The position numbers and the translations under genes were made by a program. From Corynebacterium auriscanis (lineage in GTDB: Bacteria > Actinomycetota > Actinomycetes > Mycobacteriales > Mycobacteriaceae): a DNA stretch of 64,000 nucleotides. Of the stretch, positions 40,350 through 49,361 are shown in pieces. The stretch covers positions 416,572-480,571 of the forward strand of contig NZ_CP047046.1 of assembly GCF_030408435.1 (NCBI RefSeq). Reading direction: 5' to 3'. The notes beneath the pieces were generated by a model, which had not been told where the DNA came from, did no database searches, and was given only the letters and a program-made list of their open reading frames with translations. The stretch's first letter is position 1, and each line of letters begins with the position of its first letter.

Positions 40350-40403
40350 TATCGCGTTAGGGAAAACAGTTCCCCCGGGTTTAATATTTCGTTAAACAGT
40401 TCT
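40350..40403 (+). promoter_or_regulatory. Candidate operator repeats upstream of the gal symporter
   Basis: AAACAGTTC occurs at 40364-40372 and 40394-40402, 30 bases apart (about three helical turns), each preceded by CGTTA. This would suit a regulator binding two sites, but no regulator gene lies nearby. Confidence 0.3.
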
Positions 40404-40466
40404 TAATCGAACAAGCCCGGGGAATGCCCGGTCTAACCCCCGATCACAATAAGGAGGTGCCCGACC

Positions 40467-42119
40467 ATGACGGAAGGGCTGCGCCTTGACGCTTCCTGGG
40501 TGGACTACACACTGGTGGCGCTCTACTTCGCTTTTGTCCTCGGAATTGGATGGGCCGCGAAATCGCGAGTTTCCAGCTCCATCGACTTCTTCCTCTCCGG
40601 CCGGTCTTTGCCCGCATGGGTAACGGGACTGGCTTTCATTTCGGCCAACCTGGGTGCCGTGGAAATCGTGGGCATGTCCGCCAACGGCGTGCAATACGGT
40701 TTCGAAACGATGCACTACTTCTGGATCGGTGCGATTCCAGCCATGGTGTTCCTCGGCATCGTGATGATGCCGTTTTACTACGGCTCCAAAGTCCGCTCCG
40801 TGCCAGAGTTCATGCGCCGGCGCTTTGGAAACGGTGCCCACCTGGTCAACGCACTGTCCTTTGCCGTCGCGCAGTTGTTGATCGCAGGTATTAACCTGCT
40901 GTTGCTGGCCAAGGTCGTGAACTCCCTGCTTGGCTGGCCCCTATGGATCACGCTGGTCATCGCTGCCGTCATCGTCCTCAGCTACATCACCTTGGGTGGT
41001 TTGTCTGCCGCAATCTACAACGAGGTTTTGCAGTTCTTCATTATCGTCGCCGCACTACTGCCGCTGACCCTTATCGGTTTGCACAATGTGGGTGGCTGGA
41101 ACGGGCTGAAGGAAAAGGTTGTTGACCCCAACCACTTCCACACCTGGCCTGGCACGGAGATCTCCGGATTCGACAACCCAGTGGTTTCCGTCATTGGACT
41201 TACCTTCGGCCTCGGCTTCGTACTCTCCTTTGGATACTGGACCACCAACTTCGTTGAAGTTCAGCGTTCTATGGCCGCCGATTCTCTATCAGCAGCCCGC
41301 AAGACTCCCATTATTGGCGCGTTCCCCAAGATGTTCGTTCCCTTCATCGTGGTTATTCCCGGCATGATCGCTGGTGCGACCGTGACCCCACTGGTTGACG
41401 GTTCGGCGCAGCCCAACGATGCGATGTTGTACCTCATGCGCGACATGCTGCCGAATGGCCTGCTGGGTGTGGCGCTGGCTGGTTTGTTGGCTGCGTTCAT
41501 GGCTGGCATGGCTGCCAATATCTCCGCGTTCAACACCGTGTTTAGTTACGACCTGTGGCAAACCTACGTGAAGAAGGATCGCGACGATAGCTACTACTTG
41601 CGTATTGGCCGCATTGCTACCATCGCCGCCACCGCCATCGCCGTTTTCACCGCTTTGCTGGCGAACAACTTCGGCAATGTCATGGATTACCTGCAAACGC
41701 TATTTGGATTCTTCAACGCCCCACTGTTTGCAACCTTCATCCTGGGTATGTTCTGGAAGCGAATGACTCCAACCGCGGGTTGGGTTGGCTTGGTTCTGGG
41801 TACGACCTCAGCGATTGTCTACTGGGCCATCGCCAGCTTCGGCGGTACCGACATCAGCTTCTTCAACCTACCGGGGCAGGGCACTGCATTCGTTGCTGCG
41901 TCTCTCGCATTCGTAGTGGACATCGTCGCCTCCGTTATCGTCTCTTTGGTCACCAAGCCCAAGCCGGATAGCGAGTTGGTTGGTTTCGTTAAATCCGTTA
42001 CCCCGAAGGAACACCTCATGGATGAGGCAGAAGCATCGCTGCCTTGGTATCGCCGCACCGTGCCACTGGGCATTTTGTGCCTTATCTTAGCCCTCGGCCT
42101 CAACGTGATCTTCGCCTAG
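40467..42119 (+). CDS. Sodium:solute symporter, probably for galactose
   Basis: The 550-aa SSS-family carrier has about 14 membrane helices. Features shared with sodium/galactose symporters are DFFLSGRSLPAWVTGLAFIS near the start and YITLGGLSAAIYNEVLQFF. AAGGAGG lies 8 bases before the ATG. It is first in a run with a small membrane protein, galT and galK, so galactose (or a galactoside) is the likely substrate. Confidence 0.85.
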   Translation: MTEGLRLDASWVDYTLVALYFAFVLGIGWAAKSRVSSSIDFFLSGRSLPAWVTGLAFISANLGAVEIVGMSANGVQYGFETMHYFWIGAIPAMVFLGIVMMPFYYGSKVRSVPEFMRRRFGNGAHLVNALSFAVAQLLIAGINLLLLAKVVNSLLGWPLWITLVIAAVIVLSYITLGGLSAAIYNEVLQFFIIVAALLPLTLIGLHNVGGWNGLKEKVVDPNHFHTWPGTEISGFDNPVVSVIGLTFGLGFVLSFGYWTTNFVEVQRSMAADSLSAARKTPIIGAFPKMFVPFIVVIPGMIAGATVTPLVDGSAQPNDAMLYLMRDMLPNGLLGVALAGLLAAFMAGMAANISAFNTVFSYDLWQTYVKKDRDDSYYLRIGRIATIAATAIAVFTALLANNFGNVMDYLQTLFGFFNAPLFATFILGMFWKRMTPTAGWVGLVLGTTSAIVYWAIASFGGTDISFFNLPGQGTAFVAASLAFVVDIVASVIVSLVTKPKPDSELVGFVKSVTPKEHLMDEAEASLPWYRRTVPLGILCLILALGLNVIFA

Positions 42120-42146
42120 ACCTCGAGCAAAAAAAGGAGGAAAACA

Positions 42147-42428
42147 ATGAGCAAGTTTGCAACGCGAGCATTCGATATCCGCAACGTTATTGGCGGTCTG
42201 TTGGGGCTGTATGGCTTGATTCTGGTGGTCAGCTACTTCTTCTTGGACCCAGGAATTGACGCCAGTACGGGCCAACCGAAAGATGAGGTCTACAACCTCT
42301 ACGCCGGAATCGCGATGGTGGTTGTGGCGGTAGTGTTCTTTGTGTGGGCCAAGGCATCACCGGTCCGCGCAGACCAAGGCAGTGCCGATGCCACGGAGGA
42401 TGAGCGTACCGAGCACGCCACTCGCTAG
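42147..42428 (+). CDS. Small two-helix membrane protein of the gal operon
   Basis: The 93-aa protein has a very strong ribosome site (AAAGGAGG, 6 bases before ATG) and two hydrophobic helices (VIGGLLGLYGLILVVSYFFL and YAGIAMVVVAVVFFVWAKA). The pattern resembles small partner proteins coded beside SSS transporters. The C-terminus is acidic and polar. It may be an accessory subunit of the symporter; the family was not recognised. Confidence 0.75.
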   Translation: MSKFATRAFDIRNVIGGLLGLYGLILVVSYFFLDPGIDASTGQPKDEVYNLYAGIAMVVVAVVFFVWAKASPVRADQGSADATEDERTEHATR

Positions 42429-42551
42429 TTGGGGTGAGCGTGGAAGCTCGGCCGGAGCTCCACCGCGCTCCCGGTAAGCACCATCGCGGCGAAACTGCAC
42501 GTGAGGCTGCGCGGCCGAGCGCCAAGACAACGACGGAAAGGGATGGGCCTC

Positions 42552-43724
42552 GTGAACGACAAAGCACAACCGGTGAAGGATCCTCAAGAAAACCTAGGCG
42601 GTGTGCGGGTAACACGCACCACCTTGGCCGATGATCGCGAGTTAATCTACTTCGACGATGATCCGGTGTATGTCTCTGGTGAGAAGACGCGCGAATTGCG
42701 CGATTCCCGCGAACTGGCGCCAGCGAAAACGGTCTCCGAGATGCGCCGGGACCCCCTCACTGGGCAGTGGTATGCCTATGCCGCGCACCGCATGAACCGC
42801 ACGTTTATGCCCCCTGCCAACGAGAATCCACTGGCCCCTACCCGGCCCGGGGAACTACCAACCGAGATTCCCGCAGACGACTACAACGTCGCGGTATTTG
42901 AAAACCGGTTTCCATCCCTTTCCATGCATATGGACTTTCAGGAGGACTTTGCCACCCGTGTGGATGGCGAGGAACTCTATCCGCGTCTGCCTGCGAAGGG
43001 GCGCTGCGAGGTCGTGTGCTTTACGCCTGACGTAGAGTTGTCCTTCCGCGATTTGCCCTTCCGACGCGCCCGCACGGTGGTGGAAGCATGGGCACACCGC
43101 ACGCGCGAGCTCTCCGAGCTTCCGGGTGTGCGCTACGTGTACCCATTTGAGAATCGCGGCGCAGAGATCGGAGTGACCTTGCAGCATCCGCACGGTCAGA
43201 TTTATGCGTACCCTTATTTGCCACCGCGTGCGAAAGAGATCGCAACCCAAGCTGCAGCGCATCGCCAGGAAACGGGGGAGGACCTCTTCGATTCGGTACT
43301 CCGGGCAGAGCAGCGCAGTGGTCGGCGCATTGTGGCCGCAGGCGAACACTTCACCGCCTTCGTGCCCGCGGCCGCCAAGTGGCCGGTAGAAGTCATGCTG
43401 ATTCCGCATCGTGCAGCACCCGATTTCGCGGCGTTGAGCGATGAGGAAAAGGATGAGCTTACGCGCATGTACCTAGACCTGTTGCAGCGCTTTGACCGCT
43501 TCTTTGACGGTGTGGATCGCACCCCGTATATCGCCAGTTGGAACCAAGCACCGATCGGCCCTGAGCGCGCTCACGGCCGCCTGCACCTGCAACTGTTTTC
43601 CATGATGCGTTCTGCAGACAAGATGAAGTTCCTTGCAGGTTCCGAATCAGGACAGGGCGCTTGGATTTCGGATACCACCCCGGAACGCATCGCCGACCGC
43701 CTGCGCGAAGTGGCGCAGGACTAA
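42552..43724 (+). CDS. galT: Galactose-1-phosphate uridylyltransferase
   Basis: The 390-aa enzyme is the second step of the Leloir pathway. The nucleophilic histidine is in LQHPHGQIYAY; other ligands are in PLTGQWYAYAAHR and VFENRFPSL. The GTG at 42552 follows AAGGGA by 9 bases; the in-frame ATG at 42543 would leave that site too close. No galE is in this cluster. Confidence 0.93.
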   Translation: MNDKAQPVKDPQENLGGVRVTRTTLADDRELIYFDDDPVYVSGEKTRELRDSRELAPAKTVSEMRRDPLTGQWYAYAAHRMNRTFMPPANENPLAPTRPGELPTEIPADDYNVAVFENRFPSLSMHMDFQEDFATRVDGEELYPRLPAKGRCEVVCFTPDVELSFRDLPFRRARTVVEAWAHRTRELSELPGVRYVYPFENRGAEIGVTLQHPHGQIYAYPYLPPRAKEIATQAAAHRQETGEDLFDSVLRAEQRSGRRIVAAGEHFTAFVPAAAKWPVEVMLIPHRAAPDFAALSDEEKDELTRMYLDLLQRFDRFFDGVDRTPYIASWNQAPIGPERAHGRLHLQLFSMMRSADKMKFLAGSESGQGAWISDTTPERIADRLREVAQD

Positions 43725-43775
43725 GCACGTCCGCCCGCCCGCGACCTACATATCAACACAACGAAAGCGATTTCC

Positions 43776-45110
43776 TTGAGTACGACGGCAACTGGAAGCG
43801 AACCCACCCAACCCCAGTGGATGCACACTCGGGACCGGGCAGCGGCCATCACGGATGTTCGCAACCTGTTCAGCGAACAATTTACCGGGCAACCGCAAGG
43901 TGTGTGGTCTGCTCCCGGGCGCGTGAACCTCATTGGCGAGCACGTGGACTACGCGGGTGGCATTTGCCTGCCGTTTGCGCTGTCCCAGCGGACGTACGTG
44001 GCCGCCCGCGCTAACAACGACGGGGTATACCGCATTGCCTCCCACTGGTCGGGCGGGATCACCCGTGCGGAGATCCCCACCCAGGACGTTCGCCCAGGCC
44101 ACCCCGCGGATTGGACGGGGTATATCGCAGGTGCCGTGTGGGCGGCGTGGAACAACGGCACCATGCCGGCCGCATGGGCCAATGGCATCACCAACCCCGG
44201 CTTGGACATCGCCATTGAATCGGATGTGCCCGTGGGCGCGGGGCTTTCCAGCTCCGCTGCGCTGGAATGCTCTACGGCATTGGCCGCGTGGGAAATCAGC
44301 ACGGGCAGCACCCTCGCCGAGCAAAGCCAAGTGGCCCAGAAGAAGGTATTGGATGGATTGCGCGCGGCGTCGATCCAAGCAGAAAACGATGTGGTGGGCG
44401 CCTCCACCGGTGGCCTTGACCAAACGGTTGCACTGTTTGGGAAGGCGGGGAATGCGCTGGCGATTGATTTCGCCACCAACGCAGAACAGCAGGTCACATT
44501 CGATATCGATTCCCGGGGATTGGCGATCCTCATCATCAATACCAACGCCCCACACCAGCTCGCCGATGGGCAGTATGCCGCCCGGCGCGCTGTTACCGAT
44601 GGGGTAGCGGCTGATCTGGGTGTTCCTACGCTGCGGCAGGCCCCTGATGCAGTGCGGCGCTGCCAACCGTGGGCCGACAAGCAGTGGAATTCTTGGTCGG
44701 CGGAGCAGCAGCAAGATATGCCATTGGAACGGTGGCGCGCGGTGGTAGAGGCGCGGGTACGCCACGTGGAAACCGAGATTGACCGTACCGCACGTGCCAT
44801 CGAGGTGTTGCGTGCGGGCGAGTTCCGTCAGTTCGGGGAGTTGATGCAGGCCAGCCACGCTTCTTTGCGCGATGACTACGAGGTTACGGTGCCGGAGCTC
44901 GATACCGCAGTTGAGGTGGCGCTGCGCCACGGTGCCCTAGGTGCCCGCATGACCGGAGGCGGATTTGGCGGCTCGGCGATCGCTCTGGTCGATGCTTCTC
45001 AGGCTGAAACGGTCGCTGCTCATATTGCTTCTTCTTTTGCCGACGCCGGATTCGCCCGACCGGAGTTTGTCATCGCAATTCCAAGTGAGGGCGCGCGACG
45101 GGAAGAATGA
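43776..45110 (+). CDS. galK: Galactokinase
   Basis: The 444-aa GHMP kinase phosphorylates galactose. Signatures are GRVNLIGEHVDYAGG (galactose), PVGAGLSSSAALE (ATP loop) and TGGGFGGSAIAL. The frame opens at a TTG (43776) with AAAGCGA upstream; the first ATG is 14 codons later, still before the conserved region. It follows galT by 51 bases. Confidence 0.94.
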   Translation: MSTTATGSEPTQPQWMHTRDRAAAITDVRNLFSEQFTGQPQGVWSAPGRVNLIGEHVDYAGGICLPFALSQRTYVAARANNDGVYRIASHWSGGITRAEIPTQDVRPGHPADWTGYIAGAVWAAWNNGTMPAAWANGITNPGLDIAIESDVPVGAGLSSSAALECSTALAAWEISTGSTLAEQSQVAQKKVLDGLRAASIQAENDVVGASTGGLDQTVALFGKAGNALAIDFATNAEQQVTFDIDSRGLAILIINTNAPHQLADGQYAARRAVTDGVAADLGVPTLRQAPDAVRRCQPWADKQWNSWSAEQQQDMPLERWRAVVEARVRHVETEIDRTARAIEVLRAGEFRQFGELMQASHASLRDDYEVTVPELDTAVEVALRHGALGARMTGGGFGGSAIALVDASQAETVAAHIASSFADAGFARPEFVIAIPSEGARREE

Positions 45111-45193
45111 TCCGTCCGAATGCAGGTTTTCAGTATTCCAGCTAGAAGATTCGAAATGGCTTTGCGAAGCTAACCGGGGTAACCTGACTAACC

Positions 45194-45616
45194 GTGTTTC
45201 GCACCATGTTGAAATCTAAAATCCACCGTGCCACGGTCACTCAGGCAGACCTGCACTACGTAGGTTCGTGCACGATCGACGCCGACTTGATGAAGGCCGC
45301 CGATATCCTCGAGGGTGAGCAGATCGACATCGTGGATATCAACAACGGCAATCGACTGACTACCTACGCCATCACTGGAGATGCCGGTACGGGGGTTATC
45401 GGCATTAACGGCGCAGCTGCCCGTCTGATCAGTCCAGGGGACTTGGTAATCATCATTGGGTATGCGCAGTATTCCCAGGATGAGCTGGAGGGTTATAGTC
45501 CCAATGTCATTTTCGTGGACGAGAATAACAAACAACTTGAGTTCTGCGATGACCCAGCTCATGCGCCGGAAGGGTCGGGGTTGTTAAACCCACGGCACCC
45601 GTCGGAGAGTAGCTAG
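45194..45616 (+). CDS. panD: Aspartate 1-decarboxylase
   Basis: The 140-aa proenzyme makes beta-alanine for PanC. It self-cleaves between Gly24 and Ser25 (HYVGSCTID), leaving a pyruvoyl group on Ser25. The GTG start at 45194 puts these at the exact canonical positions, which fixes the start. It is separated from panC by six kilobases of gal genes. Confidence 0.95.
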   Translation: MFRTMLKSKIHRATVTQADLHYVGSCTIDADLMKAADILEGEQIDIVDINNGNRLTTYAITGDAGTGVIGINGAAARLISPGDLVIIIGYAQYSQDELEGYSPNVIFVDENNKQLEFCDDPAHAPEGSGLLNPRHPSESS

Positions 45617-45637
45617 AGCTTCTACCCTCCCCAATAA

Positions 45638-45660
45638 AAGGTGTATCGCACTTACATCTT
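45638..45660 (+). promoter_or_regulatory. NsrR-type operator upstream of nsrR-hmp
   Basis: A 23-base inverted repeat with arms AAGGTGTATCG and ACTTACATCTT around one base has the 11-1-11 layout of NsrR sites (AAG.TG...N...CA.CTT). It ends 26 bases before the nsrR-like start. Confidence 0.78.
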
Positions 45661-45686
45661 TTAATGACTGGCTCTAGGATGAAGCT

Positions 45687-46175
45687 ATGCACCTCACCAC
45701 TTTTGCCGATCTGGGTCTGCGATCCTTGATGATGCTTGGCGACCTCCCAGAGGGGGACCGCTGCACCATCGCAGATTTGGCAAAAGCAACCAACGCATCG
45801 GATAACCACTTGGCGCGGGTTATTGCCAAGCTTGTCGATATGAATATGGTGGTTTCCGTACGGGGGCGTAACGGTGGGGTGTATCTATCGGACTCGGCCC
45901 GTGGGGCCAGCGTGGGAAGAATTTTGAGGGAACTCGAAGGCCCCAGTGAAGTCGTTGACTGCACTGGTGACAAGCCTTGCCCTCTTGCCGCGCGAAACTG
46001 CGCCTTGCGGCATCGGCTTGCCGACGCCCAGGAAGCGTTCTTCGCAGAGTTAGATGGGGACACAATCGATGGACTCATCGCAGCCACCCGTCCGGTTGGA
46101 ACGCGAACCTCGGAGGATGCCCACGGAACCTCTCGCTCGCTCGGATTGCCGACGGTACCCCTGAACACTCAGTAA
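45687..46175 (+). CDS. nsrR: Rrf2-family regulator, NsrR-like nitric oxide sensor
   Basis: The 162-aa protein has the Rrf2 winged helix (TIADLAKATNASDNHLARVI, wing RGRNGGVYL) and three cysteines at 92, 98 and 105, as in NsrR proteins that hold a [4Fe-4S] cluster destroyed by nitric oxide. It lies 48 bases before hmp, with the operator upstream of both, so it probably represses itself and hmp. Confidence 0.88.
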   Translation: MHLTTFADLGLRSLMMLGDLPEGDRCTIADLAKATNASDNHLARVIAKLVDMNMVVSVRGRNGGVYLSDSARGASVGRILRELEGPSEVVDCTGDKPCPLAARNCALRHRLADAQEAFFAELDGDTIDGLIAATRPVGTRTSEDAHGTSRSLGLPTVPLNTQ

Positions 46176-46223
46176 AGGGTGCCGAGAGTTAAATGAGCGG
46201 GTGCGAACAGTACCGAAAGTTGG

Positions 46224-47435
46224 ATGTCAATGTTCATTAGCACCACCCCCAAGACCGACCGCACAGCCCTGTCTGGCGATAACGCCGAAATCATCCGCCA
46301 AACCCTTCCCGTCATCGGCGACAACATCAACGCTATTACCCCGGTGTTCTACCGCACCATGTTCACCAACCACCCAGAGCTGCTCGCCGATACGTTCAAC
46401 CGCGGAAACCAACGTTCCGGTGAGCAACAGAAGGCACTGGCTGCGTCCATCGTCACTTTCGCGGCCATGCTGGTTGACGATAATGCCCCCGATCCAGTGG
46501 AAATGCTGTCCCGCATCGGACACAAGCATGTGTCTTTGGGAATCACCGCGGATCAGTACCAAATTGTTCATGACAATCTGTTCTCCGCCATCGTGGAGGT
46601 TCTAGGTGAAGCCATCACGCCAGAAATCGCGGCTGCGTGGGATGAGGTGTACTGGCTCATGGCCGACGTGCTCATCGATTACGAAGCAGACCTTTACAAG
46701 TCGGCGGGCGTAGAGGCTGGTGATGTCTTCCGGAAGGTAGTGCTGAAGGACAAGAAGCAACTCAGCGAGGCCGTCACGGAGTACACCTTCGCCGGCCATG
46801 GTTTCGACAAGGCGCTGGCGGGGCAGTACACCTCCATCGGTGTGGAGCTTCCCGATGGTGCACGCCAGCTCCGCCAGTACTCTCTGATCAGCCACGATGC
46901 TGATGGGTTCTCGGTTGCTGTGCAGCGCGACGGTGAGGTATCCAGCTTCCTCCTCAATGACGTTAACGTCGGCGACGAGGTGGATGCCACCCTTCCAGCC
47001 GGCGATCTGGTTCTCCAGCCTGGCGAGTCGCCAGTTGTATTGGTGAGCCAAGGTATTGGTTCTACCCCAATGACCGGTATGCTCGCATCTCTCGTTGCCG
47101 CTCAGGGGCAGGTTGATCGCCCTGTTGTGGTACTTCATGCCGACGCCGACGAGACCGCGTACGCCCAGCGCGAAACCACCGAAAAGCTGGTTGCGGCCCT
47201 CCAGGAGAAGGGCTCCGCAGAGCACATTACTGCCTACCGTGATCGTGGCGAGTCCCTGGACTTGGCCAAACTGCTTGCCGATGGGAAGCTGCCTACTAAC
47301 GCAGAATGGTACCTGTGTGGTGGCAACAACTTCCTGCAGAATGTTCGCGAGCAGCTCGAAGCAGGTGCTGCGGACCTGGCTCCAGCCGCAATTCACTTCG
47401 AACTGTTCAGTCCCAATGACTGGCTGATTGGCTAA
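46224..47435 (+). CDS. hmp: Flavohemoprotein, nitric oxide dioxygenase
   Basis: The 403-aa protein has an N-terminal globin domain (about 1-140; heme-ligand His in GHKHVSLGI), a FAD-binding domain (RQYSLIS) and an NAD-binding end (VVLVSQGIGSTPMTGM, WYLCGGNNFLQNV). The enzyme turns nitric oxide to nitrate. The usual 'CGP' near the C-terminus is CGG here. ATG at 46224 (next ATG 46230) has a weak ribosome site. A terminator follows. Confidence 0.93.
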   Translation: MSMFISTTPKTDRTALSGDNAEIIRQTLPVIGDNINAITPVFYRTMFTNHPELLADTFNRGNQRSGEQQKALAASIVTFAAMLVDDNAPDPVEMLSRIGHKHVSLGITADQYQIVHDNLFSAIVEVLGEAITPEIAAAWDEVYWLMADVLIDYEADLYKSAGVEAGDVFRKVVLKDKKQLSEAVTEYTFAGHGFDKALAGQYTSIGVELPDGARQLRQYSLISHDADGFSVAVQRDGEVSSFLLNDVNVGDEVDATLPAGDLVLQPGESPVVLVSQGIGSTPMTGMLASLVAAQGQVDRPVVVLHADADETAYAQRETTEKLVAALQEKGSAEHITAYRDRGESLDLAKLLADGKLPTNAEWYLCGGNNFLQNVREQLEAGAADLAPAAIHFELFSPNDWLIG

Positions 47436-47445
47436 AACTCGCGCG

Positions 47446-47490
47446 AACCCTAGGGAGTGGTGTAACAAACCGGCTCCCTGGGGTTTGTTT
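47446..47490 (+). terminator. Terminator after hmp
   Basis: Arms AACCCTAGGGAG (47446-47457) and CTCCCTGGGGTT (47474-47485) pair with one mismatch, followed by TGTTTG. Confidence 0.65.
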
Positions 47491-47568
47491 GAGCCTGTGT
47501 TGCCCGAAGCCTTTTTCTGTTATCGGTGAACGAAACCGTGTCGTAGTCATGCAGTAGGCTATATAGCC

Positions 47569-49176
47569 GTGACTGATGCAACTAACACCCCGCGTAATGA
47601 TTCTGCTCAAGACCTTCCGGAACAGCTGCGAATCCGCCGCGATAAGCGCACCCGGATCCTGGAATCCGGGAAAGATGCGTACCCGGTAGAGGTGCCACGC
47701 ACCCACTCTCTCGCCGAGGTACGTAGTCGCTGGGAAGTGTTGCCCAAGGACGGCGATGAAGGGGAGGCACCGGGCGTCGATCAGAAAGAAGGTGTGACCT
47801 ACCTGCAATCGGGTGAAGAAACCCAAGAGGTTGTAGGGGTGGCCGGCCGCGTTATGTTCGTACGCAATACCGGCAAATTGGCGTTTGCCACATTGCAGGA
47901 TGGCGACGGTACTACTTTGCAGGTCATGCTCAGCTTGGCAGAGGTCGGTGAGGAGGCACTGGCCGATTGGAAGGCGCTGGTAGACCTCGGAGACATGGTG
48001 TTCGTGGAGGGGCGGATCATTTCCTCCCGTCGTGGCGAGCTGTCGGTGATGGCACAGCGGTGGTTCATGGCCGCGAAGTCATTGCGTCCGCTGCCTGTGG
48101 CACACAAGGAAATGAGCGAAGATACGCGCATTCGTCACCGCTACACTGACCTGATCATGCGGGAACAAGCCCGCAACAACGCGATGACCCGCATCAAGGT
48201 GATGCGTGCACTGCGGAACGCGCTGGAACGCCGCGGTTTCCTGGAGCTGGAGACACCCATGTTGCAAACTCTGCACGGCGGTGCAGCTGCCCGTCCGTTC
48301 GTGACGCACTCCAATGCGCTGGATATTGACCTTTACCTGCGTATTGCCCCAGAATTGTTCTTGAAGCGCGCCGTGGTGGGTGGCTTGGATCGCGTATTCG
48401 AAGTGAACCGCAACTTCCGTAATGAGGGCGTGGATTCCTCTCACAGCCCCGAGTTTGCAATGCTCGAAACCTACCAAGCCTATGGCGACTACAACACCGC
48501 CGCTACTACCACACGGGAAATTATCCAGGAAGTGGCCACCGAAGTGTTCGGCACCACCAAGGTGACTCTCGTGGATGGCACTGAATACGACTTGGGTGGT
48601 GAGTGGCCAGAGATGAAGATGTACCCATCGCTCAACGAAGCTTTGCAGAAGAAATACCCGGGTCAGCCAGAGGTCACCATCGCTTCCACGGTGGAGGAGC
48701 TGAAGCAGCTGGCCAAGGTTGTCGGCCTCGACGTGCCAACCAAGGGCGGCTGGGGTCACGGCAAGCTTGTGGAAGAGCTATGGGAGCACCTGTGCGAAGA
48801 CCAGCTGAATGGGCCGGTATTCGTGCGCGACTTCCCGGTCGAGACCTCGCCCCTCGTTCGTCAGCACCGTAGTGAGCCGGGAGTGACTGAGAAGTGGGAC
48901 CTGTACGTTCGCGGTTTCGAATTGGCCACTGGTTATTCCGAGTTGGTTGACCCAGTAATTCAGCGCGAGCGCTTTGAGGATCAGGCCCGCCTAGCCGCGG
49001 GTGGAGATGACGAAGCCATGGTGCTGGATGAAGACTTCCTTGCTGCGATGGAGCAGGGAATGCCCCCGACGGCAGGTACGGGAATGGGTATCGACCGATT
49101 GCTCATGGCTTTGACGGGCTTGGGTATCCGCGAGACGATTCTGTTCCCAATGGTGAAGCCGGAGCGCGATAACTAA
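47569..49176 (+). CDS. lysS: Lysyl-tRNA synthetase, class II
   Basis: The 535-aa enzyme has an N-terminal OB-fold tRNA-binding domain (about 75-180) and a class II catalytic core: motif 2 [13 protein letters not shown] and motif 3 [13 protein letters not shown]. It starts at GTG 47569. It sits in the panC/panD-lysS-clpC order known from M. tuberculosis, but coaX and lsr2 are absent from this interval. Confidence 0.95.
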   Translation: MTDATNTPRNDSAQDLPEQLRIRRDKRTRILESGKDAYPVEVPRTHSLAEVRSRWEVLPKDGDEGEAPGVDQKEGVTYLQSGEETQEVVGVAGRVMFVRNTGKLAFATLQDGDGTTLQVMLSLAEVGEEALADWKALVDLGDMVFVEGRIISSRRGELSVMAQRWFMAAKSLRPLPVAHKEMSEDTRIRHRYTDLIMREQARNNAMTRIKVMRALRNALERRGFLELETPMLQTLHGGAAARPFVTHSNALDIDLYLRIAPELFLKRAVVGGLDRVFEVNRNFRNEGVDSSHSPEFAMLETYQAYGDYNTAATTTREIIQEVATEVFGTTKVTLVDGTEYDLGGEWPEMKMYPSLNEALQKKYPGQPEVTIASTVEELKQLAKVVGLDVPTKGGWGHGKLVEELWEHLCEDQLNGPVFVRDFPVETSPLVRQHRSEPGVTEKWDLYVRGFELATGYSELVDPVIQRERFEDQARLAAGGDDEAMVLDEDFLAAMEQGMPPTAGTGMGIDRLLMALTGLGIRETILFPMVKPERDN

Positions 49177-49361
49177 CCGGTGTGGGTGCGCGAACGCGCT
49201 TCTCGTGCACCCACCTAGTGGGGGTGGGGACTGTAACCTAGTTACTGTTTTCCCCAAAAGTGTGACGCAGGCCATGAACTAGTTTAGGATATAGACATAA
49301 TTATCCGAACATGCAGATGCTTAAGATTTGCACTGAAAACCAGTGAAAGGTGGCCGCACGA

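Noticed and set aside
43746..44930. 394-aa minus-strand frame opposite galK
   Set aside because: It shadows an intact galactokinase; no ribosome site or family features.
49177..49361. Possible tRNA or lsr2 remnant between lysS and the acyl-CoA dehydrogenase
   Set aside because: No cloverleaf with a CCA-type end or Lsr2-like frame could be read there.
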